In this document: piece after piece, positions 42,717 through 52,067 of the stretch | How the letters are laid out: each line of letters opens with the position of its first letter | How positions within the stretch are numbered: position 1 is the stretch's first letter | Origin: an uncultured Lachnospiraceae bacterium | GTDB lineage: Bacteria; Bacillota; Clostridia; Lachnospirales; Lachnospiraceae | Assembly: GCA_934402515.1 (NCBI GenBank) | Contig: CAKRTZ010000003.1 | Span: 21,099-85,098 of the forward strand | Length of the DNA stretch: 64,000 nucleotides | Direction of reading: 5' to 3' | Translations under genes and position numbers: made by a program | The notes under the pieces: model-generated | The model's input: the letters and a program-made list of their open reading frames with translations, nothing else | The model's database searches: none | What the model was told of the DNA's origin: nothing

Positions 42717-43835
42717 ATGAAGAAAAAGATGTTGGCTGTCTTAATGGCAGCATGTGTGATGACCACCATGAGCGGCTGTGGAAACAGCAGCAATGCAGGC
42801 ACAGAGACAACAAGTGATGCCGAGACCGGAAGTGCAGAGACCACTGCCCAGGAAGAAACCACAGCAGAGGATACCGCCGCTGTAACAACCGATGGCGCTG
42901 TTTACAAAATCGGTATCTGCAACTATGTGGATGACGCATCCTTAAACCAGATTGTGGAGAACATCCAGTCCCGACTGGAAGAGCTGGGCACCGAAAACGG
43001 TGTCACTTTTGAGGTTTCCTATGACAACTGTAATGCGGATGCCGCAGTGATGAACCAGATTATTGAGAACTTTATCGCAGACGATGTGGATTTGATGATT
43101 GGTGTGGCAACCCCCGTTGCCATGCAGATGCAGGCAGCTACCGAGGATAACCAGATTCCCGTTGTTTTCTCCGCTGTCTCTGATCCGGAGGGCGCAGGAC
43201 TGGTAGAGAGCATGGATGCTCCCGGTGCAAACATTACCGGAACCTCCGACTATCTGGATACCGATGCCATTTTCAATCTGATTTTTACCGCAGACCCGGA
43301 GGCAAAAACCATCGGTCTGTTATATGACCAGGGACAGGATTCCTCTGCAAGACCGATTCAGATGGCAAAAGATTATCTGGACAAAAAAGGCGTTTCCTAT
43401 GTAGAGCGCACCGGAACCAACAACTCCGAGGTAATGTTAGCAGCAGAGGCACTGGTAGCCGATGGCGTTGATGCCGTATTTACCCCTACCGACAACACCA
43501 TTATGACTGCTGAGCTTTCCATCTATGAGACATTGGCCCAGGCTGGAATTCCCCAGTACACAGGTGCTGATTCCTTCGCTTTAAACGGTGCTTTCCTGGG
43601 CTATGGCGTTGACTACGCAAACCTTGGTGTGGAGACTGCCAATATGGTCAAACAGATTCTGGTAGACGGTGCAGACCCTGCAAGCCTGGCTGTTATGACC
43701 TTTGACAATGGCTCGGCCACCATCAATACCGAGACCTGTGCAGAAATCGGCTGGGATTTTGAAACCATCAAGGAGTCTTTTGCTCCCTTCTGCACCAAAG
43801 TGAACGAGATTACTACCGCAGAGAGCTTTGAGTAA
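42717..43835 (+). CDS. ABC_sub_bind substrate-binding lipoprotein (TrpX-like)
   Basis: A 372-aa lipoprotein: signal MKKKMLAVLMAACVMTTMSGC with lipobox MSGC, then a Thr/Glu-rich linker to about residue 62. The mature domain (YKIGICNYVDDASLNQIVENIQSRLEELG, GVATPVAMQMQAAT, DAVFTPTDNTIM) belongs to the ABC_sub_bind family (PF04392), which includes tryptophan/tyrosine importers. The three-gene importer is complete: binding protein, permease, ATPase. The ligand is inferred from relatives only. Confidence 0.9.
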   Translation: MKKKMLAVLMAACVMTTMSGCGNSSNAGTETTSDAETGSAETTAQEETTAEDTAAVTTDGAVYKIGICNYVDDASLNQIVENIQSRLEELGTENGVTFEVSYDNCNADAAVMNQIIENFIADDVDLMIGVATPVAMQMQAATEDNQIPVVFSAVSDPEGAGLVESMDAPGANITGTSDYLDTDAIFNLIFTADPEAKTIGLLYDQGQDSSARPIQMAKDYLDKKGVSYVERTGTNNSEVMLAAEALVADGVDAVFTPTDNTIMTAELSIYETLAQAGIPQYTGADSFALNGAFLGYGVDYANLGVETANMVKQILVDGADPASLAVMTFDNGSATINTETCAEIGWDFETIKESFAPFCTKVNEITTAESFE

Positions 43836-43859
43836 GCTTTCGCAAAAAGGAGAACAACC

Positions 43860-44795
43860 ATGTCTTTCACCGCTGTATTAAATTTGGGACAGACGGCACT
43901 GGAACTGGGACTGATTTACTCCCTCACGGTTCTGGCACTGTTTCTAAGCTATTCCATGCTGAATGTGTGCGATTTGTCCACGGACGGCTGCTTTACACTT
44001 GGGGCTGCCGTAGGAGCCGTTGTGGCAATCTCCGGTCATCCCTTCCTGGCAATTTTTGCAGCCATGCTTGCAGGAATCTGCTCTGGCTTTGTGACTGCTT
44101 TTCTGCAGACCCGGATGGGCGTTGACAGCCTGTTAGCCGGAATTATCGTGAATACCGGTCTGTATTCCATCAATATTGCGGTGATGGGCGGCTCTTCCCT
44201 TTTAAATATGAACAAAACGGACACCGTATTTACCAGAATGAAAGCATTTCTGGCAGTTACACCGTTCCACGATAAGCAGACATTAATTGTTGTGTTAATC
44301 GCAGTGGCACTGGTGGTTTTGTTTCTGACCCTGTTTCTCAGAACCCGGCTGGGACTGGCTATCCGTGCCACCGGAAATAATCCGGATATGGTGCGTTCTT
44401 CCTCCATCAACCCGATTTTTACCACCACCGTAGGACTTTGCGTGGCAAATGCCTTTACCGGACTGTCCGGCTGTCTGTTGGGGCAGGCGCAGAAATCCGT
44501 CAGCATTGACATCGGCAGTGGCGTGGTAACCATTGCACTGGCGTCCCTCCTGATTGGAGGAACCTTTATGGGAAAAGGCGGCATCTGTACCAGAGCCATT
44601 GGCGTGGTGTTAGGCTCTGTTATTTTCCGCGTGATTTATGCGGTTGCCCTGCGGCTTAATATGCCTGCTTTCATGCTGAAACTGGTATCCTCTGTCATTG
44701 TTATTCTGGCAATTTCAGGACCTTATTTAAAGAAACAATGGCCTACGGTGAAACGTTGGCTGGCACACCGGAAAGGGGGTAGCACCCATGCTTAA
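43860..44795 (+). CDS. ABC transporter permease (TrpY-like, branched-chain type)
   Basis: A 311-aa membrane protein with eight to nine helices and the LivH-type block ATGNNPDMVRSSSINPIFTTTVGLCVANAFTGLSG. It partners with the preceding lipoprotein and overlaps the ATPase gene by 8 bp. Confidence 0.9.
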   Translation: MSFTAVLNLGQTALELGLIYSLTVLALFLSYSMLNVCDLSTDGCFTLGAAVGAVVAISGHPFLAIFAAMLAGICSGFVTAFLQTRMGVDSLLAGIIVNTGLYSINIAVMGGSSLLNMNKTDTVFTRMKAFLAVTPFHDKQTLIVVLIAVALVVLFLTLFLRTRLGLAIRATGNNPDMVRSSSINPIFTTTVGLCVANAFTGLSGCLLGQAQKSVSIDIGSGVVTIALASLLIGGTFMGKGGICTRAIGVVLGSVIFRVIYAVALRLNMPAFMLKLVSSVIVILAISGPYLKKQWPTVKRWLAHRKGGSTHA

Positions 44796-45579
44796 CATCC
44801 AGCATATTTCCAAAACCTTCAATCCTGGTACAGTCAATGAAAAAACCGCCATGAATGACTTGTCCCTTCATTTAAAATCAGGGGATTTCGCCACGATCAT
44901 CGGCAGTAACGGTGCGGGTAAATCCACTCTGTTTAATGCCATTTGTGGCGATTTTCTCACGGATAAGGGTACCATTTATCTGGACGGACAGGATGTGACC
45001 TTCCTGCCGGTACATGCCCGTGCAAGACAGATTGGACGGTTATATCAGGATCCCATGCGGGGAAGTGCCCCCGGAATGAGCATTGAGGAAAACCTGGCAC
45101 TTGCCTGTGGACACGGCGGTTGGTTTGGAACCATCAGCAGAGCGGATAAAGAACGGTTCCGTGAGGAACTGGCGCGTCTGGAAATGGGTCTGGAAGACCG
45201 GATGAAACAGCCGGTAGGACTTTTATCCGGTGGTCAGCGACAAGCACTCACCTTACTGATGGCCACCATGAATTGTCCCAAATTATTGTTGCTGGATGAA
45301 CATACCGCTGCCCTGGATCCTGCAACGGCGGATAAGGTGCTGGAGATTACGAAGGAAGTGGTGGAAAAGAACCACATCACCACGCTGATGGTCACCCATA
45401 ATATGCAGCAGGCACTGAATCTGGGCAACCGGATTCTGATGATGGATGCAGGTCGGATTGTATTTGATGTCCAGGGTGAAAAGAAAAAGAGCATGACCAC
45501 TGATGATTTGTTACGGCAGTTCCAGGTTAACGCCGGAAAAGCTTTAGACAATGACCGGATTCTGCTTTCTAACGAATAA
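44788..45579 (+). CDS. ABC transporter ATP-binding protein (TrpZ-like)
   Basis: A 263-aa ATPase. Walker A is GSNGAGKST, signature LLSGGQRQALTL, Walker B LLLLDEHTAALD (His where most have Ala/Pro, as in this subfamily), and the switch His is in VTHNMQQA. It completes the importer operon. The hairpin at 45610 follows 30 bp later. Confidence 0.93.
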   Translation: MLNIQHISKTFNPGTVNEKTAMNDLSLHLKSGDFATIIGSNGAGKSTLFNAICGDFLTDKGTIYLDGQDVTFLPVHARARQIGRLYQDPMRGSAPGMSIEENLALACGHGGWFGTISRADKERFREELARLEMGLEDRMKQPVGLLSGGQRQALTLLMATMNCPKLLLLDEHTAALDPATADKVLEITKEVVEKNHITTLMVTHNMQQALNLGNRILMMDAGRIVFDVQGEKKKSMTTDDLLRQFQVNAGKALDNDRILLSNE

Positions 45580-45609
45580 TTACATGTTCACAGAATAAAG
45601 AAAAAGAAA

Positions 45610-45672
45610 AAGCTGATACTATCCTTGAGGAGTTGCGTATGAAATTCTTAAAGAGTATCAGCTTATTTTTTT
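45610..45672 (+). terminator. Terminator-like hairpin enclosing the start of the BofC-like gene
   Basis: AAGCTGATACT (45610-45620) and AGTATCAGCTT (45654-45664) form a perfect 11-bp stem, followed by ATTTTTTT. The 33-nt loop holds the ribosome site GAGGAG and the ATG at 45639; the 3' arm covers codons 6-9. It can end the importer operon and at the same time hide the start of the next gene. Confidence 0.8.
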
Positions 45673-46310
45673 GCATGATGGTCTGTCTGGGGGGCGGCAT
45701 TTGTCTGGGAGCATGGGGACAGCGGACTTTTTATCCGGGGAAAGATTACAACGTAAAGCATCCTGCGGAATACCAGCAAATTGCAAAAGAAAAAATAAGT
45801 GCAGAATCAGAAAACATAACAGGATCTGTGCAGGCAGCGGACGGGGTAATTTCGGCAGCTGCAATACCTGACCGCATTACGGCAGACACGATCTATCTGA
45901 TCAGAGAATTCAATCTGGATCAGAACACCAGCAGAGACAGTCTCTGCCAAATCCCCATAAGCTATATCGGAATGAACAGGGAGCAATTCTTTCGTGAAAT
46001 GGACAGTTTTATGACATCGCCTCCTTTGGCTGAACTTGAGAAAGGCTTTGTTTCATTGGAAATATCTGAATTTTCCGGATCCAGAGTTATCGTGTCAAAA
46101 TATTATCAGGCTCATAAAGAGGATGTATTTTTTCTTCATGTGGAAAATAATTTCGTAGTTGTATTTTGTGAGGACGGAAGAACCCGATATGAGATCACTG
46201 ATATTTATCTTCCTTATTTGCCAGAGGATTTACAACAGGAAATTATTACAGGAAAAAGAATTGAGGGAAAAGAAGTCCTGTACAATTTTCTTGAGTCTTA
46301 TTCCAGTTAG
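45639..46310 (+). CDS. BofC C-terminal-domain-like membrane/exported protein
   Basis: A 223-aa protein with one N-terminal hydrophobic segment (about 5-25). The C-terminal region (FFLHVENNFVVVFCEDGRTRYEITDIYLPYLPEDLQQEIITGKRIEGKEVLYNFLESY) resembles the BofC_C domain, which in Bacillus restrains an intercompartmental protease during sporulation. The middle part is not recognised. ATG 45639 fits GAGGAG at 45627. A sporulation role is inference; it lies alone between an importer and a flavoprotein. Confidence 0.6.
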   Translation: MKFLKSISLFFCMMVCLGGGICLGAWGQRTFYPGKDYNVKHPAEYQQIAKEKISAESENITGSVQAADGVISAAAIPDRITADTIYLIREFNLDQNTSRDSLCQIPISYIGMNREQFFREMDSFMTSPPLAELEKGFVSLEISEFSGSRVIVSKYYQAHKEDVFFLHVENNFVVVFCEDGRTRYEITDIYLPYLPEDLQQEIITGKRIEGKEVLYNFLESYSS

Positions 46311-46357
46311 CGGTATGATAGGGACAGAATGCGTTATGGAAAGGTTCGGGAATTCCT

Positions 46358-47650
46358 ATGAAAATTGCAGTAATCGGTGCAGGTGCATCCGGCATGATGG
46401 CAGCGATCCAGGCAGCGGGAAAGGGTGCAGAGGTAACCTGTTTTGAGCGAAAAGAAAAAATTGGGAAAAAAATATATGCCACAGGAAATGGACATTGTAA
46501 TTTTTCCAATCAGAAGATGCTGGATCCGACATTTCAGATAAAGGATGGTTTTTATACAAAAGAGCCTTCCAAAGTGGAACAGGCACTGCAACGGATAGGT
46601 GTAAGAAAAATCTGTACCTTCTTTGAGCAGGAGGGGATGTTAATCCGCAGCCGGGAAGGCTACCTTTATCCTTATTCCGGACAGGCAGGCACTGTGGTTG
46701 AACTCTTGACCCGAAAATTAAAACAGGTGAATGCAACGATTTTCTGTGATGTGCAGGTACTGGCAGTGAAAAAGCGCCCTGATGGACGGTTTCAGCTGGT
46801 GTTTCAGCCGGGAGAAAACTGCGATAAGAAAAATTTGCGAAACCATACCTTATTTGACCGGGTGATTCTTGCCGGAGGCGGAAAAGCAGCACCGGCGCTG
46901 GGGTCAGATGGCAGTGGTTTCACATTGGCTGCGGGACTTGGGCATCATGTAACCGGTTGTCGTCCTTCTTTATGTGGCGTGAAATGTGAAGGAATTTTCT
47001 TTTCGGAATGGGCAGGAATCCGGACAGCTGCCACAGTGCGGGTGTTATCCCAGGACAGGAAGGAAATTCTGACAGAAAACACCGGGGAGGTCCAGTTGAC
47101 CGATTATGGCATTTCCGGAATTCCTACTTTTCAGGTCAGCCATGTAATCGGAGAACACCTTAACAGTTTACATAACACAGGGTCAGTCAAAGAAAACGGT
47201 GTGCCACTGGAACTGGACTTTTTGCCGGATTTTACAGAAGAATATCTACAGCAGCAATTACAGACACGATTAAGAAACACGGTGACAGAATCCCTGATTT
47301 TGGCAAACCTGTTTATGGGCATGGTCAACAGTAAACTGCTTGCCTGCATCTTAAAACAAAAGGGCTTGCAATGGGAACAGCGGATATCTTTTCCGGATGC
47401 CACAGCACTGTTACAGACTTTGAAACATTTCCCGGTGAATGCCACCGGGTTAAATGATTTTACCCAGGCACAGGTGACGGCAGGCGGCATCCCTTTAGAG
47501 GAGATTGACCAAAACTTTCAGTCATTAAAAGTGCCCGGGTTTTTCCTGTGCGGAGAACTGCTGGATGTGGATGGTATCTGTGGCGGTTATAATCTCCAAT
47601 GGGCATGGACAAGTGGCTGGATTGCCGGTGAATCAGCAAGTACAATCTAG
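46358..47650 (+). CDS. NAD(P)/FAD-dependent oxidoreductase, HI0933/BaiN family
   Basis: A 430-aa flavoprotein. FAD-binding GAGASGMMAAIQAAGKGAEV followed by FERKEKIGKKIYATGNGHCNFSN is the HI0933 signature. LAGGGKAAPALGSDGSG and the C-terminal GGIPLEEIDQNFQSLKVPGFFLCGELLDVDGICGGYNLQWAWTSG are also typical. Relatives reduce carbon-carbon double bonds (the BaiN activity in bile-acid dehydroxylation has been reported for this family). The substrate here is unknown. Confidence 0.92.
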   Translation: MKIAVIGAGASGMMAAIQAAGKGAEVTCFERKEKIGKKIYATGNGHCNFSNQKMLDPTFQIKDGFYTKEPSKVEQALQRIGVRKICTFFEQEGMLIRSREGYLYPYSGQAGTVVELLTRKLKQVNATIFCDVQVLAVKKRPDGRFQLVFQPGENCDKKNLRNHTLFDRVILAGGGKAAPALGSDGSGFTLAAGLGHHVTGCRPSLCGVKCEGIFFSEWAGIRTAATVRVLSQDRKEILTENTGEVQLTDYGISGIPTFQVSHVIGEHLNSLHNTGSVKENGVPLELDFLPDFTEEYLQQQLQTRLRNTVTESLILANLFMGMVNSKLLACILKQKGLQWEQRISFPDATALLQTLKHFPVNATGLNDFTQAQVTAGGIPLEEIDQNFQSLKVPGFFLCGELLDVDGICGGYNLQWAWTSGWIAGESASTI

Positions 47651-47691
47651 CTTAGAAACAAGAGAATAAAGGAAAGAGAAAGAGGAATAGA

Positions 47692-49338
47692 ATGCTTCGA
47701 ATCAATCAGCTGAAACTGCCTCCCTCTGTGCAGGGAGAACAGCTTTATCAGGCTCTGCATAAAAAAGCCGGGAAGGTTCTGGGATGTGAGCAGGGAGCCA
47801 TTGAACAGCTTCAGATTTTAAAATGCTCCATTGATGCCCGCAAAAAAACGGATATTGTTTACAGCTATACCGTGGATGTCCAGTTAAGAGGAAAGGAAGA
47901 TTTTTATCTTAAACGGGTAAAAGATAAAAATCAGGTGCAGAAAATAACACCACAGGTTTATTCCTTTCCCCAGGCAGGAGAGGCCCCCCTTTCCCATCGC
48001 CCTGTGATTGTGGGAACCGGTCCCTGTGGACTGTTTGCCGGATATATGCTTGCCCTTCATGGATATCGCCCCATTCTTCTGGAACGTGGTGCAAATGTAG
48101 AGAACCGACAGCAGGATGTGGAACAGTTCTGGAAAACAGGCGTGCTAAAACCGGAATCTAATGTACAGTTTGGAGAAGGCGGTGCCGGTACTTTTTCCGA
48201 TGGAAAATTAAATACCCTGGTTAAGGATAAGGACGGCCGCGGAAGAGAAGTTCTGCGAATCTTTGTGAAAGCAGGCGCACCGGAACGTATTTTATACGAT
48301 GCCAAACCGCATATCGGTACGGATGTATTGACTGATGTGGTCATACACATGAGGAAAACAATTCAGGAGCATGGCGGAGAAATCAGATTTCACAGCAAAG
48401 TAACCGATATCATCATAGAAGAAGGCAGGATTACAGGCGTTCAGGTGAATGAAAAAGAGCATCTGGATACTTCCATCTGTATTCTTGCCATTGGACACAG
48501 TTCCAGAGATACCTACCAGATGCTGCAAAACAGAGGAATTGCCATGGAGGCGAAATCCTTCGCGGTGGGATTTAGGGTAGAACATCCCCAGCATCTGATT
48601 GATATGGATCAATACGGCCGCACTCATGAAGAAAGTGGATTGCCCACCGCAGCCTATAAGGTAACGGCGAAGACATCCACGGGGCGGGGCGTTTATTCTT
48701 TCTGTATGTGTCCCGGCGGTTATGTGGTAAACGCTTCTTCGGAAGAGGGAATGGTGGCAGTGAATGGCATGAGTTACAGTAAGCGTGATGGTGCCAATGC
48801 CAACAGTGCCATCATCGTCTCCGTGTCCCCGGAAGATTACCCTGATACCAGTTCTCTAGGTGGCATCGCCTTTCAGCGGGCGTTAGAAAAAAAAGCCTGG
48901 GAGCTGGGACAGGGAAAGGTTCCTGTGGAAACCTATGGCAATTTCAAGGAAGCCGTTACCGGAGAGCCAGCCTCCAACCATGGAGAGACCTTTTACGAGA
49001 ATTTTCAGCCCTGCCATAAGGGAGCGATTCAGGAAGCACCCGTCCATGAAATCCTCACCGCCGAAATGAACCAGGCATTTGTGGAGGGCATGGAACATTT
49101 TGACCATATTTTACAGGGCTTTGCCAATGCGAAAGCTTTGGTCAGTGGAATTGAGAGCCGGACCTCCTCCCCGGTGCGCATCTGTAGAGACAAAGAATTG
49201 CAGAGTGAAATACAGGGATTGTACCCCTGTGGTGAAGGTGCCGGATTTGCAGGAGGAATCACCTCTGCGGCCATGGATGGACTGCGGGTAGCGGAAGTGA
49301 TCGGGGCAAGATTCCGACCCTTTGATCTTGAACAATAA
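47692..49338 (+). CDS. FAD-dependent dehydrogenase, COG2509 type
   Basis: A 548-aa protein. An N-terminal domain of about 95 residues (MLRINQLKLPPSVQGEQLYQALHKK...) precedes the FAD-binding VIVGTGPCGLFAGYMLALHG and the family block NVQFGEGGAGTFSDGKLNTLVKD. The end GLYPCGEGAGFAGGITSAAMDGLRVAEVI is characteristic. COG2509 proteins are widespread in Firmicutes with no proven reaction. It follows the HI0933-type gene by 41 bp. Confidence 0.9.
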   Translation: MLRINQLKLPPSVQGEQLYQALHKKAGKVLGCEQGAIEQLQILKCSIDARKKTDIVYSYTVDVQLRGKEDFYLKRVKDKNQVQKITPQVYSFPQAGEAPLSHRPVIVGTGPCGLFAGYMLALHGYRPILLERGANVENRQQDVEQFWKTGVLKPESNVQFGEGGAGTFSDGKLNTLVKDKDGRGREVLRIFVKAGAPERILYDAKPHIGTDVLTDVVIHMRKTIQEHGGEIRFHSKVTDIIIEEGRITGVQVNEKEHLDTSICILAIGHSSRDTYQMLQNRGIAMEAKSFAVGFRVEHPQHLIDMDQYGRTHEESGLPTAAYKVTAKTSTGRGVYSFCMCPGGYVVNASSEEGMVAVNGMSYSKRDGANANSAIIVSVSPEDYPDTSSLGGIAFQRALEKKAWELGQGKVPVETYGNFKEAVTGEPASNHGETFYENFQPCHKGAIQEAPVHEILTAEMNQAFVEGMEHFDHILQGFANAKALVSGIESRTSSPVRICRDKELQSEIQGLYPCGEGAGFAGGITSAAMDGLRVAEVIGARFRPFDLEQ

Positions 49339-49347
49339 GGAGCCTGT

Positions 49348-49884
49348 GTGCAAACAATGGAAAAAGAAAAATACTCCCATCAAATTCATAATATTGAGCC
49401 GGTTTATGATGAAAACTCCAGAATATTGATTCTGGGAAGCTTTCCTTCTGTAAAATCAAGAGAAGTTCAATTTTTCTACGGACATAAACAGAATCGATTC
49501 TGGAAAGTGCTGGCAAATATTCTGAAGTGTCCTGTACCGGAAACGATGAATGAAAAGAAAACAATGCTTTTAACGCATCATATTGCCCTGTGGGATGTCA
49601 TTGGGAGCTGCAGCATTACCGGTTCCTCCGATTCCAGCATCCGGGATGTGGTGCCCAATGATATCTCCAAAATTTTAAATCACGCAGATATTCAGCTTAT
49701 TTGTGCCAACGGAAACAAATCCTGGGAGCTTTATCAGAAATATCTTTATCCCCAGACAAAAAGGCAAGCCGTAAAACTTCCTTCCACCAGTCCAGCCAAT
49801 GCAGCATTTCGTCTGGATCAACTGACTTTGGAATGGAGCAGGATCCTCAAAACAGAAGATTTACAAGAACGGAAAGACATTTAA
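49348..49884 (+). CDS. DNA-deoxyinosine glycosylase, UDG superfamily
   Basis: A 178-aa base-excision repair enzyme. ILILGSFPSVKSREVQFFYGHKQNRFW is the superfamily active-site region and LPSTSPANA the second motif; the sequence is of the family-6-like (hypoxanthine) type. GTG at 49348 is chosen because AAGGAG lies 5 nt upstream; ATG 49357 would be 14 nt away. It starts 9 bp after the flavoprotein. Confidence 0.85.
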   Translation: MQTMEKEKYSHQIHNIEPVYDENSRILILGSFPSVKSREVQFFYGHKQNRFWKVLANILKCPVPETMNEKKTMLLTHHIALWDVIGSCSITGSSDSSIRDVVPNDISKILNHADIQLICANGNKSWELYQKYLYPQTKRQAVKLPSTSPANAAFRLDQLTLEWSRILKTEDLQERKDI

Positions 49885-49902
49885 AACCGGTTGTGCTATA
49901 AT
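49874..49902 (+). promoter_or_regulatory. Promoter of the DUF896 gene
   Basis: TATAAT (49897-49902) with extended TGC; the -35 box AAGACA (49874-49879) is weak. It lies 50 bp before the DUF896 ATG. Confidence 0.5.
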
Positions 49903-49952
49903 CAGAAAATAGATTGGCAAACAATTTTTGTCGAAAACAGGAGAACAAGACA

Positions 49953-50174
49953 ATGAAAATGGACGAAAAAATAGCCCGTATCAACGAGCTTTATCATAAA
50001 TCCCAGAAAGAGGGATTAACCGAAGAAGAAAAAGCGGAACAGAAGCGGCTTCGAGAGGATTATATTGCCAGTGTCCGTGGAAATCTGAAAGCGCAGTTGA
50101 ATAATATTAATATTCAAAATGAAGACGGATCGATCACGAACTTAGGCGAAAAGTTCGGAAAGAAAAAGAAATAA
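49953..50174 (+). CDS. DUF896 (YnzC-like) small protein
   Basis: A 73-aa basic protein: KMDEKIARINELYHKSQKEGLTEEEKAEQKRLREDYIASVRGNLKAQLNNI is the DUF896 two-helix signature, with a Lys-rich tail. ATG 49953 is behind AACAGGAGAACAAGAC. Bacillus YnzC is LexA-controlled, but no LexA site is seen here. It ends 2 bp before the folate gene. Confidence 0.93.
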   Translation: MKMDEKIARINELYHKSQKEGLTEEEKAEQKRLREDYIASVRGNLKAQLNNINIQNEDGSITNLGEKFGKKKK

Positions 50175-50176
50175 AG

Positions 50177-50788
50177 ATGGATGACTTAAAAAAAGCTTTG
50201 CGTCGGGAAGCTCTGCAAATACGAAACACCCTTTCAACAGAAGAGCAGCAGACATCCAGCCGGAAGATTACGGATCTGTTTTTACAAATGGATGCTTATG
50301 CAGAATGTAAAAATTTACTTCTCTATGCAAGCTATGGCTCTGAAGTAGATACTTATGATATTTTAGAACAGGCACTTCTGGATGAAAAGCAGGTTTTTTT
50401 CCCAAAGGTTGTGGGAGAAGATCTGATTTTTTATCAGGTAAAAAGCAGGAAAGATCTGAAGCCCGGGTATAGGGGGATTCCAGAGCCGGTTGGAAAAACG
50501 GATAAGAAAAGCTATGGTTCAGCAATAAACCGAATCCCCACAATCTGGAATCTGAACGATGCAAAGACTACCTTACTGATTTACCCAGGCGTGGCTTTTG
50601 ATAAGGCACATAACCGGCTTGGGTATGGAAAAGGTTTCTATGACCGCTTTACCAGCTGGTGTAAAGAAAAGGGACAAATACCAGAAAACCTGGCACTGGC
50701 GTATACCTGTCAGATCTTCCCGGAGATTCCTGCCGGGGAACAGGATGAGAAACCAGACCGGATTCTGACAGAAAGCGGAATTTTATAA
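50177..50788 (+). CDS. 5-formyltetrahydrofolate cyclo-ligase
   Basis: A 203-aa enzyme that converts 5-formyl-THF to 5,10-methenyl-THF with [28 protein letters not shown] holds the substrate and phosphate loop; the N-terminal [16 protein letters not shown] has the basic ATP contacts. The gene is squeezed between DUF896 and proA. Confidence 0.94.
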   Translation: MDDLKKALRREALQIRNTLSTEEQQTSSRKITDLFLQMDAYAECKNLLLYASYGSEVDTYDILEQALLDEKQVFFPKVVGEDLIFYQVKSRKDLKPGYRGIPEPVGKTDKKSYGSAINRIPTIWNLNDAKTTLLIYPGVAFDKAHNRLGYGKGFYDRFTSWCKEKGQIPENLALAYTCQIFPEIPAGEQDEKPDRILTESGIL

Positions 50789-50805
50789 GAGAAAGGATGA
50801 AAACC

Positions 50806-52053
50806 ATGACAGCGGAATTAGAAAACATCTGTAAACAGGCGGTGGAAGTCAAACTTTTGTTACAGAAAATGTCCACGTTGCAGAAGGATAAGGCACTCCG
50901 ATGCTGTGCAGAGCAGCTCCGTACCCATAGGGAGGATATTCTGGAAGCAAACCGCAGGGATTATGAGCGATGTGAGAAAAACGGAATGTCCCCGGCCATG
51001 TTAGACCGACTGAAGCTGACGGATAAAAGAATTGATGGAATGGCCACGGGAATTGAACAGGTTTCCAAGCTGCCGGATCCGGTGGGAACCATTCTGGAAA
51101 CCACTATTTTACCCAATGGACTAAAACTGGAAAAGGTGACAGTGCCTTTTGGTGTCATTGGAATCATCTATGAAGCGCGTCCCAATGTAACGGCGGATGC
51201 CTTCAGTATCTGCTTTAAGGCAGGAAGTGCGGCAATCCTAAAAGGTGGAAGCGATGCCATTGAGTCAAACAAGGCAATTATCAAAGCATTACAGATCGGT
51301 CTGGAAACAGCAGGGGTACCCAGGACGGCAGTCCAACTGATTGAAAATACTTCCCGGGAGACCGCGGGAGAATTTATGCGCTGTAAAGACTATGTGGATT
51401 TACTGATTCCAAGAGGCGGCGCCGGACTGATTCGCGCTGTAGTGGAAAACAGTACCATTCCGGTAATCGAAACCGGCACAGGAAACTGTCATATCTATGT
51501 GGATAAAGATGCGGATTTTGAAAAAGCCATTCCCATCATCATCAACGCCAAGACCCAGCGCATCGGCGTGTGCAATGCCTGTGAATCTCTGGTTTTACAT
51601 AGAGATATTCTGGATACTTTTCTTCCCGCTCTACAGAAAGCATTGCAGGAAAAACGGGTAACTATGCGTGGAGATGAGGCAGTACAGGCACATATCAACT
51701 GTGAACCGGCTACCGAGGAAGATTTTGGGACCGAATATCTGGACTATATCATTTCCATGAAAACCGTGGACAGTGTGGAAGAAGCTATTTCTCATATCAA
51801 TCATTATAGTACAGGACATTCGGAAAGTATTATTACGGAAAATGAAGAGACTGCCCGCCAGTTTTTAAATGAAATTGATTCAGCCTGTGTTTACTGGAAT
51901 GCTTCCACCCGCTTCACAGATGGCGGCGAATTTGGGTTCGGTGCGGAAATCGGTATCAGTACACAGAAGCTCCACGCCAGAGGTCCTATGGGTCTTCGGG
52001 AACTTACCAGCTATAAATACCGTATCTACGGCAACGGTCAGATCCGTCCATAA
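50806..52053 (+). CDS. proA: Gamma-glutamyl phosphate reductase
   Basis: A 415-aa enzyme reducing gamma-glutamyl phosphate to glutamate-5-semialdehyde, the second step of proline synthesis. The active Cys is in [42 protein letters not shown] is the NADPH-binding block. ATG 50806 has a 9-nt gap to AAGG; ATG 50797 touches it. proB is not adjacent, unlike most genomes. Confidence 0.96.
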   Translation: MTAELENICKQAVEVKLLLQKMSTLQKDKALRCCAEQLRTHREDILEANRRDYERCEKNGMSPAMLDRLKLTDKRIDGMATGIEQVSKLPDPVGTILETTILPNGLKLEKVTVPFGVIGIIYEARPNVTADAFSICFKAGSAAILKGGSDAIESNKAIIKALQIGLETAGVPRTAVQLIENTSRETAGEFMRCKDYVDLLIPRGGAGLIRAVVENSTIPVIETGTGNCHIYVDKDADFEKAIPIIINAKTQRIGVCNACESLVLHRDILDTFLPALQKALQEKRVTMRGDEAVQAHINCEPATEEDFGTEYLDYIISMKTVDSVEEAISHINHYSTGHSESIITENEETARQFLNEIDSACVYWNASTRFTDGGEFGFGAEIGISTQKLHARGPMGLRELTSYKYRIYGNGQIRP

Positions 52054-52067
52054 GGAGAAGGCCGGCC

